A stretch of 64,000 nt of DNA from positions 186,001 to 250,000 of the forward strand of contig NZ_OCTN01000004.1 of assembly GCF_900231835.1 (NCBI RefSeq), in the 5' to 3' direction. Under the pieces are notes generated by a model, which did not search any database, had not been told where the DNA came from, and worked only from the letters and a program-made list of their open reading frames with translations. Below, one piece after another: positions 16,259-25,044 of the stretch (the stretch's first letter is position 1; every line of letters starts with the position of its first letter). Source of the stretch: Pontivivens marinum (GTDB taxonomy: Bacteria > Pseudomonadota > Alphaproteobacteria > Rhodobacterales > Rhodobacteraceae). Made by a program: the position numbers and the translations under genes.

Positions 16259-16810
16259 ATGATGATGACGGAACGCAATGGCCCAGCCCGCGTGCCGGTG
16301 GAGATACGCGATTTTGCGGACCACCTGCATCTGGGAACGGGGTTTGACGATGATGGCGCGCAGGACGCCATGCTGGAGATGTATTTGCGCGCAGCAACCA
16401 GCGCAGTTGAGGCACGGATCGGCAAGGCGTTGATCACGCGCGATTTGCGTTTGGTTCTGACAAACTGGCGCGGTGATATGCAGGCCCTGCCGATTGCGCC
16501 GGTTACTGCCGTGGACGAGGTGCGCGTAGCCGATGCGGCAGGTGGCACGCGGGTGATGGAGAACGTCACGCTGCGTATTGATGCCCATCGCCCGGTTCTG
16601 GCCGGGCGTATTTGCGTTCCCGAGGGTGGTCAGGTCGAGGTTGATTTTACCGCTGGTTACGGCCTCGTCCCTGCGGATGTACCTGCTGATTTGCGTCATG
16701 CGGTGATGCTGCTGGCGGCGAGCTATTACGAAAACCGGTCCGGTGGGCAGGGGCATTGGCCGTTTGGCGTGCTGGCCCTGTTGGACGCGCATCGTCCGGT
16801 GCGCCTGTGA
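16259..16810 (+). CDS. GTA orfg6, head-tail connector (adaptor) protein
   Basis: A 183-aa protein of the gp6/phiE125-gp8-like connector family, which binds below the portal and closes the head. Features seen: DFADHLHLGTGFDDDGAQDAM and an EMYLRAATSAVEARIGKAL helix typical of the family, and a C-terminal helix DLRHAVMLLAASYYENR. Three ATG codons stand in a row (16259, 16262, 16265); the GGGAG 7 bases upstream favours the first. The stop overlaps the GTG start of the next gene. Confidence 0.87.
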   Translation: MMMTERNGPARVPVEIRDFADHLHLGTGFDDDGAQDAMLEMYLRAATSAVEARIGKALITRDLRLVLTNWRGDMQALPIAPVTAVDEVRVADAAGGTRVMENVTLRIDAHRPVLAGRICVPEGGQVEVDFTAGYGLVPADVPADLRHAVMLLAASYYENRSGGQGHWPFGVLALLDAHRPVRL

Positions 16811-17148
16811 GCGGTGCTGCGCCGGTTCTAGACCGAGAGATGGTGCTGGAGGCCCGTGCCATGACCCCTGATGGCGGTGGCGGCCTGATGGAGGGGTGGC
16901 AGGCGCTCGGCACGCTATGGGCCGCGATTGAGCGTCCTGCGGCCCGTCTGGTGCGTGAGGGTGCGTTAGAGGTGTCCAGCGTGCGCGTGCGGATCATCCT
17001 GCGTGCAGCGCCCCACGGCAGATCGCGGCGGCCTGTTCCGGGCCAGCGGTTGCGCATGGGGGATCGGGTGTTCCGTATCCTTGGCGTCGCGGAATATGAC
17101 CGCGCGGCGCATTACCTGCAACTCTGGGCTGAGGAGGGCGGAGCATGA
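16807..17148 (+). CDS. GTA orfg7, head-tail joining (stopper) protein
   Basis: A 113-aa beta-rich protein of the phage head-tail adaptor (gp16-like) family. Typical pieces are WQALGTLWAAIERP near the middle and the C-terminal RVFRILGVAEYDRAAHYLQLWAEE. It begins with GTG overlapping the orfg6 stop and ends overlapping the orfg8 start (ATGA), so translation is probably coupled. It is expected to gate the DNA channel between the connector and tail. Confidence 0.85.
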   Translation: MSGAAPVLDREMVLEARAMTPDGGGGLMEGWQALGTLWAAIERPAARLVREGALEVSSVRVRIILRAAPHGRSRRPVPGQRLRMGDRVFRILGVAEYDRAAHYLQLWAEEGGA

Positions 17149-17537
17149 GCTGCGCATTTTCATGGGAGCTGCAACAGGGCCTGTACTGGGCGCTGAATGC
17201 GGCGCCGGAAATCACCAATTTGGCCACCGTTCTGGATGCGACCAGCGCGCCGGTTGAGGGCGAATATGTCTCGATCGGAGAGGAGCTGGTGCGTCAACGC
17301 GGGCCGGGATTGAGCCAGCATGATGTGTTGATCGAGGTTCATTCAGCCGCGCAGGGATTCGCGCAGGCCAAGATTATCGCCGCGGAGGTGGGCAACGTCC
17401 TGCTGCTGACCCCGCCCGCCGTAACGGGGGCGACGGTGACGGATTTGCGGTTCCTAAAGGCGCGTGCGCAACGGTCAAAGGGCACGGAGCGGCGGCTGAT
17501 TACGCTGACCTTCCGAATTCTGATCGACGCGAACTAA
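17145..17537 (+). CDS. GTA orfg8, tail terminator (DUF3168 family)
   Basis: A 130-aa protein of the DUF3168 family, tail terminators that cap the growing tail tube and join it to the head. The N-terminal helix (SWELQQGLYWALNAAPEI) and the end TERRLITLTFRILIDAN fit the family. It overlaps orfg7 by four bases. A short AT-rich 37-bp gap separates it from the major tail gene, which has its own ribosome-binding site. Confidence 0.85.
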   Translation: MSCAFSWELQQGLYWALNAAPEITNLATVLDATSAPVEGEYVSIGEELVRQRGPGLSQHDVLIEVHSAAQGFAQAKIIAAEVGNVLLLTPPAVTGATVTDLRFLKARAQRSKGTERRLITLTFRILIDAN

Positions 17538-17574
17538 ACGTTTCAAGGCATTATTTTAATAAGGAATTTATGAC

Positions 17575-17988
17575 ATGGCCACTCAGATGGGTAGAGACCT
17601 GTTGATCAAGATCGATATGACCGGTTTCGGCGGGTTCGAGACAGTTGCGGGCCTGCGGGCCAGCCGTATTTCGTTCAACGCGGAAACGGTTGATGTGACC
17701 ACGCTGGACAGCACCGGTGGTTGGCGTGAGCTGCTGGGCGGTGCCGGTGTGCGGTCCGCTGCGCTGTCCGGTTCGGGCGTGTTCCGCGATGCGGATACGG
17801 ATGCGCGGGCGCGGCAGATGTTCTTTGACGGTGAGGTCCCCGGCTTTCAGGTGGTGATCCCCGATTTCGGCGTGATCGAGGGGCCGTTCCAGCTGACCTC
17901 TATCGAATATTCCGGCGAGTATGACGGTGAGGCTGTTTACGAAATGTCGATGGCCAGTGCCGGCGCGCTGAGCTTCCTCGCGCTGTGA
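17575..17988 (+). CDS. GTA orfg9, major tail tube protein
   Basis: A 137-aa protein of the TP901-1-type phage major tail family, which polymerises into the tail tube. Visible blocks: QMGRDLLIKID, RASRISFNAETVDVTTLDS and a C-terminal AVYEMSMASAGALSFLAL strand. A ribosome-binding site (AAGGAAT) lies in the AT-rich gap upstream, consistent with higher expression than its overlapped neighbours. The stop overlaps the GTG start of orfg10. Confidence 0.92.
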   Translation: MATQMGRDLLIKIDMTGFGGFETVAGLRASRISFNAETVDVTTLDSTGGWRELLGGAGVRSAALSGSGVFRDADTDARARQMFFDGEVPGFQVVIPDFGVIEGPFQLTSIEYSGEYDGEAVYEMSMASAGALSFLAL

Positions 17989-18305
17989 GTAAGAAGCGCG
18001 CGAACCCGCATCGGGGTGAGGTGGCGTTGGTGCTGGATGAAAAGCCGTATGTGTTGCGGCTGCATCTGGGGGCATTGGCGCAGCTGGAGGAGCGGTTGGG
18101 CACGGATAGCCTGACCGATCTGGTCGCACGGTTCGAGGCGGGGACGTTTCGGGCCGCTGACCTGGTTGCTTTGTTGGAGGCAGGCGGTGCGCCGGCGGGC
18201 AAACTGGCAACGGCGGTCATCGGTGGTGGGCCAGTGGAGGCCGCACGGGTCGCGGCGCGGTTGCTGCGCCTGACCTTTGCCGGTGTTGAAGGCGCGGCTG
18301 AATGA
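17985..18305 (+). CDS. GTA orfg10, GTA-specific tail assembly protein
   Basis: A 106-aa protein of the gene transfer agent family usually called GTA-gp10. It is thought to act as a tail assembly chaperone. The opening RANPHRGEVALVLDEKPYVLRLHLGALAQLEERLG is characteristic. It begins with GTG inside the orfg9 stop and ends in an ATGA overlap with orfg10.1. A pair of small chaperone genes between tail tube and tape measure is the general arrangement of long-tailed phages. Confidence 0.88.
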   Translation: MSKKRANPHRGEVALVLDEKPYVLRLHLGALAQLEERLGTDSLTDLVARFEAGTFRAADLVALLEAGGAPAGKLATAVIGGGPVEAARVAARLLRLTFAGVEGAAE

Positions 18306-18529
18306 TCGATTGGCCGGCGCTGATGCGGCTGGGCCTGCATGGTCTACGCCTGACCCCCGATCAGTTCTGGGCGCTAACGCCGGCCGAACTGGCCCTGATG
18401 GCTGGTCTGGATCCGCAGGCCGCCCCCGCCATGGCGCGTGGGCGGTTTGATGAGTTGAGCGCCCGTTATCCCGACACGAAATTTAGCCAGATGAAGGGCG
18501 AGTGGCCAGATGAGAGGCAAGTGGAATGA
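18302..18529 (+). CDS. GTA orfg10.1, small tail assembly chaperone
   Basis: A 75-aa protein of the phage conserved TAC family, recognised by the block MRLGLHGLRLTPDQFWALTPAELALM and the motif following it. It probably coats the tape measure during tail assembly. It overlaps both neighbours by four bases. Here the two chaperones are separate frames linked by overlap; I saw no slippery site suggesting a frameshift fusion as in lambda. Confidence 0.85.
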   Translation: MIDWPALMRLGLHGLRLTPDQFWALTPAELALMAGLDPQAAPAMARGRFDELSARYPDTKFSQMKGEWPDERQVE

Positions 18530-19182
18530 GTGAAATCAACGAAGTGCAGGAGCTGTTTGCCGAGGTGGATGCCTCGATCGCATCAACGGAAACAATGGTT
18601 GAGGCCTTCCGGCGCGAGCTGGATTCAACCGGACGCTCGCTGGAGACGGCCTCTGCCGGGATTGCGGGACTGGATCGTTCCATCGGCACGGGTTTGCGCG
18701 GCGCGTTTGATGCGCTGGTTTTCGACGGGGCGCGGGCCTCGGATGCGATGCGGCAATTGGGGCAGTCTATCTCCTCGTCGATTTTGGATCAGGCGTTGAA
18801 GCCGGTCCAGAATGCGGTCGGGTCATCCCTGAGCGGGTTGGTGCAGAGCGGGATCAGTGCGCTGATGCCCTTTGCCAATGGTGGGGTGATGTCGGGCGGG
18901 CGGCCCACAGCCTTTGCCAAGGGCGGCGTTGTGAATGGCGCCACCAGCTTTCCCATGCGCGGCGGAATGGGCCTGATGGGGGAGGCGGGGCCCGAGGCAA
19001 TTATGCCGCTGACCCGTGGTGCTGATGGTGCCTTGGGCGTCAAGGCAGCGGGCGGTGGCGGCAGTGCTGTGCATGTGACGATGAACATTTCCTCGCCCGA
19101 TGTTGATGGTTTCCGCAAGTCCCGCACGCAGGTCGCCGCCGAGATGTCGCGTGCCCTGTCGCGGGGCCAGCGGAACATGTGA
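18526..19182 (+). CDS. GTA orfg11, short tape measure protein
   Basis: A 218-aa tape measure. Its length sets tail length; 218 residues is very short compared with most phages but normal for GTAs, which have short tails. The N-terminal 60 residues are helical and charged, followed by a Gly/Ala-rich membrane-active region (PFANGGVMSGGRPTAFAKGG and onward) with the MGEAGPEAIMPLTRG block seen in many tape measures. The stop precedes a 69-bp gap. Confidence 0.9.
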   Translation: MSEINEVQELFAEVDASIASTETMVEAFRRELDSTGRSLETASAGIAGLDRSIGTGLRGAFDALVFDGARASDAMRQLGQSISSSILDQALKPVQNAVGSSLSGLVQSGISALMPFANGGVMSGGRPTAFAKGGVVNGATSFPMRGGMGLMGEAGPEAIMPLTRGADGALGVKAAGGGGSAVHVTMNISSPDVDGFRKSRTQVAAEMSRALSRGQRNM

Positions 19183-19251
19183 CGCCGGACAAGCCTGCAA
19201 TTTTGCGCCCATAGGTGCGCGCCATCCCCACAGATATGAATGGAGGAAGCC

Positions 19252-19878
19252 ATGAGCTTTCACGAGGTACGGTTTCCGGTCAGCGTCAGCTTCGGATCAA
19301 CAGGCGGGCCTGAGCGGAGGACGGAGATCGTCACGCTTGCCAGCGGGCATGAGGAGCGTAACAGCCCGTGGGCGCATTCGCGGCGCCGCTTTGACGCGGG
19401 TTTGGGGATGCGGTCGCGCGATGATCTGGAGGGGGTGATCGGGTTTTTCGAGGCACGCGCCGGTCGCCTTCACGGGTTTCGGTGGCGCGACTGGTCCGAT
19501 TGGCGGTCCGCCCCGTCCGCGCAGGATATCGAGGCATTCGATCAGGATATCGGCGTTGGCGATGGTGTCAGTGCCGCGTTCCAGTTGAGTAAGACCTATC
19601 TGTCCGGCCCTGCATCCTATGTCCGGCCCATCGAGAAGCCGGTGGCGGGGACGCTGCGCCTGGGCGTGGGTGGTGTGCAGATATTCGAGGGATTTGCGCT
19701 GGATGCGGCGACGGGCATCGTCAGTTTTGACGTGCCACCACAGGACGGGGCGGTGATCTCCGCCGGATTTGAGTTCGACGTGCCGGTGCGGTTCGACACC
19801 GATCTGATCGAGACATCCCTGGGTGCGTTCGAGGCCGGAGAAATCCCCTCGATCCCGATTGTGGAGGTGCGTGTCTGA
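19252..19878 (+). CDS. GTA orfg12, distal tail protein (DUF2460 family)
   Basis: A 208-aa DUF2460-type protein, the distal tail ring that joins the tube to the baseplate hub. Recognised by SFHEVRFPVSVSFGSTGGPE, ERNSPWAHSRRRFDAGLG and FRWRDWSDWRS. The start is the ATG at 19252, placed 5 bases after GGAGG; an in-frame ATG at 19240 would fall within that site. Its stop shares a base with the start of orfg13. Confidence 0.9.
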   Translation: MSFHEVRFPVSVSFGSTGGPERRTEIVTLASGHEERNSPWAHSRRRFDAGLGMRSRDDLEGVIGFFEARAGRLHGFRWRDWSDWRSAPSAQDIEAFDQDIGVGDGVSAAFQLSKTYLSGPASYVRPIEKPVAGTLRLGVGGVQIFEGFALDAATGIVSFDVPPQDGAVISAGFEFDVPVRFDTDLIETSLGAFEAGEIPSIPIVEVRV

Positions 19879-20771
19879 TGCGTGATATTCCTACGGAAAT
19901 GCAGGCGCGGCTGGATAGCGGTGCCACGACGTTGTGCCGCTGCTGGCTGGTGACGCGGGCGGATGGTGAGCAGTTGGGCTTTACCGATCATGACCGCAGT
20001 TTGGTCGTGGATGGTGTGCGCTATGCCGCCGAAAGCGGGCTGAGCGCTGGTGCGCTGGATCTGGCCACAGGTATGAGCGCGGATAATGGCGAGGTGCTGG
20101 GCGCGTTGAGCGCGGATGCGATCCGCGAGGTGGACATCGCGGCGGGTCTATATGACGGGGCCGAGGTAAAGCAGTGGTTGGTTGATTGGCAACGCACCGA
20201 CCTGAAGCTGGCAGTATTTACTGGGCGCATCGGTGAAATCCGGCGTGGGCAGGGTGCGTTTGAGGCAGAGCTACGCTCGCTGGTGGATGACCTCAACCGG
20301 CCGGTTGGGCGTGCGCTGGGGCGGGATTGCGATGCGACCTTGGGCGATGCGCGGTGTGGTGTTGATCTTACCAACTCCGATTTTCGGGCCGAGGGCACTG
20401 TCACGGCAATTCAGGGCGATGGCACGCTGGTGGTCAATGGTTTGGCCGCGTACGCCTCCGGCTGGTTCGCGGGCGGCGTTATCGCGTGGACCGGTGGCGG
20501 CAATGCAGGCACGCGGTCGGCGTTACGGCATGACACATCGCGCAGTGGTATGCGCTTGCTGGGGCTGCGCACGGGGGCCGCGTTTGAGGTGGCAATCGGT
20601 GACACGTTCGACGTGATTTCCGGATGCGACCGGCGGGCGGAAACGTGCCGTGCCAAATTCTCGAACTTCATGAATTTCAGAGGCTTCCCCCACATTCCGG
20701 GCGAGGACTGGCTGACATCGTATCCCAACCAAGGGGAGGTACATGATGGTGGATCACTACGCGAAAGCTGA
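19878..20771 (+). CDS. GTA orfg13, baseplate hub protein (DUF2163 family)
   Basis: A 297-aa protein of the DUF2163/BR0599 family. The N-terminal part begins RDIPTEMQARLDSGATTLCRCW. The C-terminal part has a cysteine set, CDATLGDARCGVD followed about 85 residues later by CDRRAETCRAKF, and ends in NFRGFPHIPGEDWL. The cysteine pairs resemble a metal or Fe-S site reported for GTA-type hubs; binding here is inference. The gene overlaps orfg12 by one base and orfg14 by 29 bases. Confidence 0.9.
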   Translation: MRDIPTEMQARLDSGATTLCRCWLVTRADGEQLGFTDHDRSLVVDGVRYAAESGLSAGALDLATGMSADNGEVLGALSADAIREVDIAAGLYDGAEVKQWLVDWQRTDLKLAVFTGRIGEIRRGQGAFEAELRSLVDDLNRPVGRALGRDCDATLGDARCGVDLTNSDFRAEGTVTAIQGDGTLVVNGLAAYASGWFAGGVIAWTGGGNAGTRSALRHDTSRSGMRLLGLRTGAAFEVAIGDTFDVISGCDRRAETCRAKFSNFMNFRGFPHIPGEDWLTSYPNQGEVHDGGSLRES

Positions 20772-21201
20772 GGACGTCGTTGCCGAGGCACGTTGCTGGC
20801 TGGGGACGCCGTACCAGCATCAGGCAAGTGTTTGCGGTGCGGGTGCCGATTGTCTGGGCCTGATCCGTGGGGTTTGGCGTGCGCTGATCGGTGGTGAGCC
20901 GGAGGAGATGCCCGGTTACACCCCCGATTGGTCCGAGATCGACCGTGTGGAACGTCTACATGAGGGGGCCGCGCGGCACTTGATCCAGATCGCGCCGCCC
21001 TATCGGGCGGGCGATGTTCTGTTGTTTCGCGTGAAGGGGCAGGCGGTGGCCAAGCATCTTGCGATTTTGAGCGATGCCACGCCGGACGCGCAGCGGATAA
21101 TCCATGCCTATTCAGGGCATGGCGTGGTCGAAAGCCCGCTAGGCCCTGCATGGGGGCGGCGGATCGTGGCGGGGTTCCGCTTTCCTGTAGGGAGAAACTG
21201 A
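20743..21201 (+). CDS. GTA orfg14, NlpC/P60 cell-wall peptidase
   Basis: A 152-aa NlpC/P60 cysteine peptidase carried at the tail tip to open the recipient peptidoglycan during DNA delivery. The catalytic cysteine is in GADCLGLIRG (near residue 30) and the histidine in VAKHLAILSD (near residue 102). A strong GGGGAGG site lies just before the ATG at 20743, inside the end of orfg13. There is no signal peptide, as expected for a particle-borne enzyme. Confidence 0.92.
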   Translation: MMVDHYAKAEDVVAEARCWLGTPYQHQASVCGAGADCLGLIRGVWRALIGGEPEEMPGYTPDWSEIDRVERLHEGAARHLIQIAPPYRAGDVLLFRVKGQAVAKHLAILSDATPDAQRIIHAYSGHGVVESPLGPAWGRRIVAGFRFPVGRN

Positions 21202-24200
21202 ATGGCAACGCTGTTATTAGCTGCGGCAGGCTCTGCCATTGGCGGGGCGGTCGGCGGTACTGTTATGGGGCTGACCAGTGCGGCCATCGGGCAGGCCGTG
21301 GGCGCAAGTTTGGGATCGCTGATCGATCAGCGGATCATGGGGGCCGGTGCCTCTGTCGTCGAAACGGGGCGTTTGGATACGTGGCGCGTGCAGGGTGCGC
21401 AGGAGGGAACGGCCCTGCCATATATCGCTGGGCGCACACGTTTGCCCGGTCAGATGATCTGGTCCACGCGGTTTTTGGAGACGGTCAGCACCGCCAGCAG
21501 TGGTGGCGGTAAGGGATCAAAGCCGAAGGTCACGCAGACAAGCTATACCTATTCCGTCAGCTTCGCTCTAGCGCTGTGTGAGGGCGTTGCGACGCGCATC
21601 GGGCGTATCTGGGCAGATGGTAAGTTGATGGATCAGTCCGAGCTGGAAATCCGGTTCTATGACGGGTCGGACACGCAGATGCCTGATCCGGTCATTGCCG
21701 CGATCGAGGGTACTGAGGATGCGCCTGCCTATCGGGGGACCGCTTACGTGGTTTTCGAGGGGTTGGACCTGACCAGCTATGGCAACCGCATTCCGCAGAT
21801 CAATGTGGAGGTATACCGTCAGCCTTCTAGTGACCAGCCGACGCTGCGCGATCGTGTGCAGGCCGTCGCCCTGATCCCCGGTACGGGGGAGTATGCCCTC
21901 GCGACGGAGCAGGTCAGCCTGATCCATGGGCCGGGTGAGTATGAGACGGTCAACGTCAACAATGATGCAGGTGCGGCGGATGTAACGCTGTCGCTGGATC
22001 ATTTGCAGGGGCAATTCCCCGAGGTGGACTCGACCCTGATGGTTGCCAGTTGGTTTGGCACCGATCTGCGTGCAGGTCAATGCGAGATGAAGCCGGGGGT
22101 TGAGCAGGTGCTGGCCGATGGCGACCGTATGCCATGGGTGGTTAGCGGGCTGGGGCGCAGTGCGGGATATGCCATCAGTCGCACAGGTGATCGTGTGAAC
22201 TATGGTGGGACGCCAGCCGATGCCTCGATTGTGGAGGCGATAGCGGAGCTGCGGTCGCGCGGTGTTGAGGTGACGTTCTATCCGTTCATCCTGATGGATA
22301 TTGCGCCTGATAATGGCCTGCCTGACCCACTGGGCGGTTCCGAGCAAGGTGCATTTCCATGGCGTGGGCGCATTTTGGCCACTGCAAATGGTACGGCTGC
22401 TGCGGTGGCTGAGGTTGAGGCGTTCTTTGGCCCTGCAACGGCTGAGGATTTTACCGTTTCGGGTGGCTCGATCAACTATGCGGGCAGCGATTTCGGTTTT
22501 GCCCGGATGGTGCTGCATTACGCGCATCTGTGTAAGGCCGCGGGGGGCGTTGCTGCGTTCTGTATCGGGTCGGAAATGCGCGATCTGTTGCGTACGCGGG
22601 ATGAGGTCGGGGCATATCCTGCTGTAACGCGGATGATTGCATTGGCGGCAGAGGTACGTGCCGTTCTGGGGCCAGATGTAAAGCTGAGCTATGCGGCGGA
22701 TTGGTCCGAATATTACGGGCATCATGATGGCGATGACGTGATTTATCACCTCGACCCGCTATGGGCAGATGCGAATATCGATTTCGTCGGGATCGATAAT
22801 TACATGCCGTTGAGCGATTGGCGTGCAGGGGACGATCATCTGGATGCGCAGGATGGGTGGCGTTCAATACATGACCCTGACTACCTGAAGTCTAATATCG
22901 AGGGGGGCGAGGGTTACGACTGGTATTACGCCACAGATGCAGACCGTGAGGGGCAGCTAAGAACGCCTATCACCGATAGTGCCTATGGTGATGATCATGT
23001 GTTCCGTAACAAGGACATTCGCAATTGGTGGGAGCGCCCGCATTTTGACCGGCACGGTGGTGTACGCTCAAATGTGGAAACGGCGTGGGTGCCGCGCTCC
23101 AAACCGATCTGGTTTACCGAGTTCGGTTGTGCGGCCATCGACAAGGGAACCAATCAACCCAATGTTTTTCGGGACATAAAGTCGAGCGAAAACTCCGTTC
23201 CGTATTTTTCCACCGGGGCGCGGGATGACTTTATCCAGCATCAATATATCAACGCCGTGTTGGACTATTGGGGTGAGGATGGGCGCAACCCTGTATCCGA
23301 GATCTATGACGGGCCTATGCTGCGTATGGATCGGGCGCATGTCTGGGCATGGGACGCGCGACCGTGGCCCGATTTTCCCAATCGGGTTGGGCAATGGTCG
23401 GATGGTGTGAATTTTGGCACCGGTCATTGGATTTCGGGACGGCAGGAGATGGCCGTTCTGGCCGATGTTGTGCGCGAGGTTTGCGCACGTTCCGGTGTGA
23501 CCGCGATTGAGACGAAACGTCTGTTCGGTGGTGTGGCCGGAATGGAGATGCGTGACGGGCAATCTGCGCGCTCCGGCTTGCAGCCGTTAATGCTGGCCTA
23601 TGGGTTTGATTGTCGTGAACGGGACGGGGTCCTGCACTTCTTTACCCGCGACGGTTTGGTAGATGCCGATCTGACGGATATGGACGAGGTTGAGGATAGT
23701 GGCCCGCATAAGGTGCGTGGCGCATTGGATCAGCAGCCTGATCGCGTTCGGTTAAGCTATATCCAGTCGGACCATGATTATCAAAGTGGCTCGGTTGAGG
23801 CAGCACTGGATGCAGGTGCCCCGATGAGGGCAGAGACAGCGGACCTGCCGGTTGCGCTGGGCGCGGGGCAGGCAAAGGGCGTTGCGGAACGATGGTTGGC
23901 CGAAGCGCTGGTTTCACGGGATACGCTGGAGGTTTCCGTTCCGCCCTCGTTAATGGTGCTGGAGCCGGGGGATGTTATCAAGCTGGACGGCGCCAGTTGG
24001 CGCATCGACCGGATTGAGGAGCAGAGCGCACGTAAGTTGGAGGCGGTTCGAGTCGAGGCGGCGGTTTATGTTGCCGCAGATCATCCTGATCGGTTGTTCG
24101 ATGCCAAGGCCTCGTCTGGTGTTGGGCCGGTTCTGTCGGAAATCATGGACTTGCCGTTATTGCGGGGGGACGAGGTAGAGCATACGCCCTATGTCGCGGC

Positions 24201-25044
24201 AGCCTCTACCCCGTGGCCCGGTCCGGTCAATGTGTTCCTGTCACCGTCCGAGACTGGTTATGAGCTGGTTGGTCAGGTCATGCGTGAGGCAACTCTCGGT
24301 GTTCTGACTGCGCCATTACCGGCAGCTAGGGCAGGTGTGTGGTCCGGTGGCGTCCTGCGGGTCGAGCTAAGTCATGGTGCGTTAGAGGGGCGTACGGCTG
24401 ATGCTGTTCTGGATGGTGCGAATATCGCCGCATTGCGGAATGGGGATACCGGAGATTGGGAGATCATCCAGTTTCGTGACGCCACCCTAGTGGGACCAAA
24501 GACCTATGAACTACGTGGGTTGTTGCGTGGACAGGCCGGAACGGAATTTGCCATTCCCGATAGTTGGCCACAAGGCACACGCTTTGTCGCGCTGGATGGG
24601 GCGGCGGTGCAGATTGATTTGCCGCTCTCTGCCCGTGGGTTGGACCGTTACCTGCGGATTGGTCCTGCGTTGCGCAGTGTCGATGACGCCACATACTCGA
24701 CGCAGGTTCGGGCCTTTGATGGTGCTGGCCTGCGTCCCTACAGCCCTGCGCATCTGCGTGGGCTGCCTGATGTGGCTGGAGGGCTGTCCCTAAGCTGGGT
24801 TCGGCGTACCCGCATTGATGGCGATCTATGGGGGGCTGGCGACGTACCGCTGAACGAGGAGCGGGAGAGCTATCTGATTTCCATTGAGAAGGCGGGCACC
24901 GTTTTGGCGACCTTTGAGGCGGATAGTCCTGCGATCAGCATTGCGGCGGCGGATCTGCCTGCTGCGCCATATGACATCACCGTCGGGCAAATCTCTGCCC
25001 GATTTGGATCTGGACCTACGACAAGGATGACGCGACATGACTGA
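21202..25044 (+). CDS. GTA orfg15, megatron tail-tip / host-specificity protein
   Basis: A 1280-aa tail-tip protein, the largest gene of the cluster. The first 60 residues include hydrophobic Gly/Ala segments (AAAGSAIGGAVGGTVMG) that may enter a membrane during DNA delivery. A GTA-TIM-barrel-like domain covers roughly residues 430-740, with YAADWSEYYGHHDG near residue 497 and IWFTEFGCAAIDKG near residue 636, recalling glycosidases. A phage-tail-3 type region follows to about residue 960, then beta-rich domains. It begins directly after the orfg14 stop and overlaps the next gene by 8 bases. Confidence 0.93.
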   Translation: MATLLLAAAGSAIGGAVGGTVMGLTSAAIGQAVGASLGSLIDQRIMGAGASVVETGRLDTWRVQGAQEGTALPYIAGRTRLPGQMIWSTRFLETVSTASSGGGKGSKPKVTQTSYTYSVSFALALCEGVATRIGRIWADGKLMDQSELEIRFYDGSDTQMPDPVIAAIEGTEDAPAYRGTAYVVFEGLDLTSYGNRIPQINVEVYRQPSSDQPTLRDRVQAVALIPGTGEYALATEQVSLIHGPGEYETVNVNNDAGAADVTLSLDHLQGQFPEVDSTLMVASWFGTDLRAGQCEMKPGVEQVLADGDRMPWVVSGLGRSAGYAISRTGDRVNYGGTPADASIVEAIAELRSRGVEVTFYPFILMDIAPDNGLPDPLGGSEQGAFPWRGRILATANGTAAAVAEVEAFFGPATAEDFTVSGGSINYAGSDFGFARMVLHYAHLCKAAGGVAAFCIGSEMRDLLRTRDEVGAYPAVTRMIALAAEVRAVLGPDVKLSYAADWSEYYGHHDGDDVIYHLDPLWADANIDFVGIDNYMPLSDWRAGDDHLDAQDGWRSIHDPDYLKSNIEGGEGYDWYYATDADREGQLRTPITDSAYGDDHVFRNKDIRNWWERPHFDRHGGVRSNVETAWVPRSKPIWFTEFGCAAIDKGTNQPNVFRDIKSSENSVPYFSTGARDDFIQHQYINAVLDYWGEDGRNPVSEIYDGPMLRMDRAHVWAWDARPWPDFPNRVGQWSDGVNFGTGHWISGRQEMAVLADVVREVCARSGVTAIETKRLFGGVAGMEMRDGQSARSGLQPLMLAYGFDCRERDGVLHFFTRDGLVDADLTDMDEVEDSGPHKVRGALDQQPDRVRLSYIQSDHDYQSGSVEAALDAGAPMRAETADLPVALGAGQAKGVAERWLAEALVSRDTLEVSVPPSLMVLEPGDVIKLDGASWRIDRIEEQSARKLEAVRVEAAVYVAADHPDRLFDAKASSGVGPVLSEIMDLPLLRGDEVEHTPYVAAASTPWPGPVNVFLSPSETGYELVGQVMREATLGVLTAPLPAARAGVWSGGVLRVELSHGALEGRTADAVLDGANIAALRNGDTGDWEIIQFRDATLVGPKTYELRGLLRGQAGTEFAIPDSWPQGTRFVALDGAAVQIDLPLSARGLDRYLRIGPALRSVDDATYSTQVRAFDGAGLRPYSPAHLRGLPDVAGGLSLSWVRRTRIDGDLWGAGDVPLNEERESYLISIEKAGTVLATFEADSPAISIAAADLPAAPYDITVGQISARFGSGPTTRMTRHD

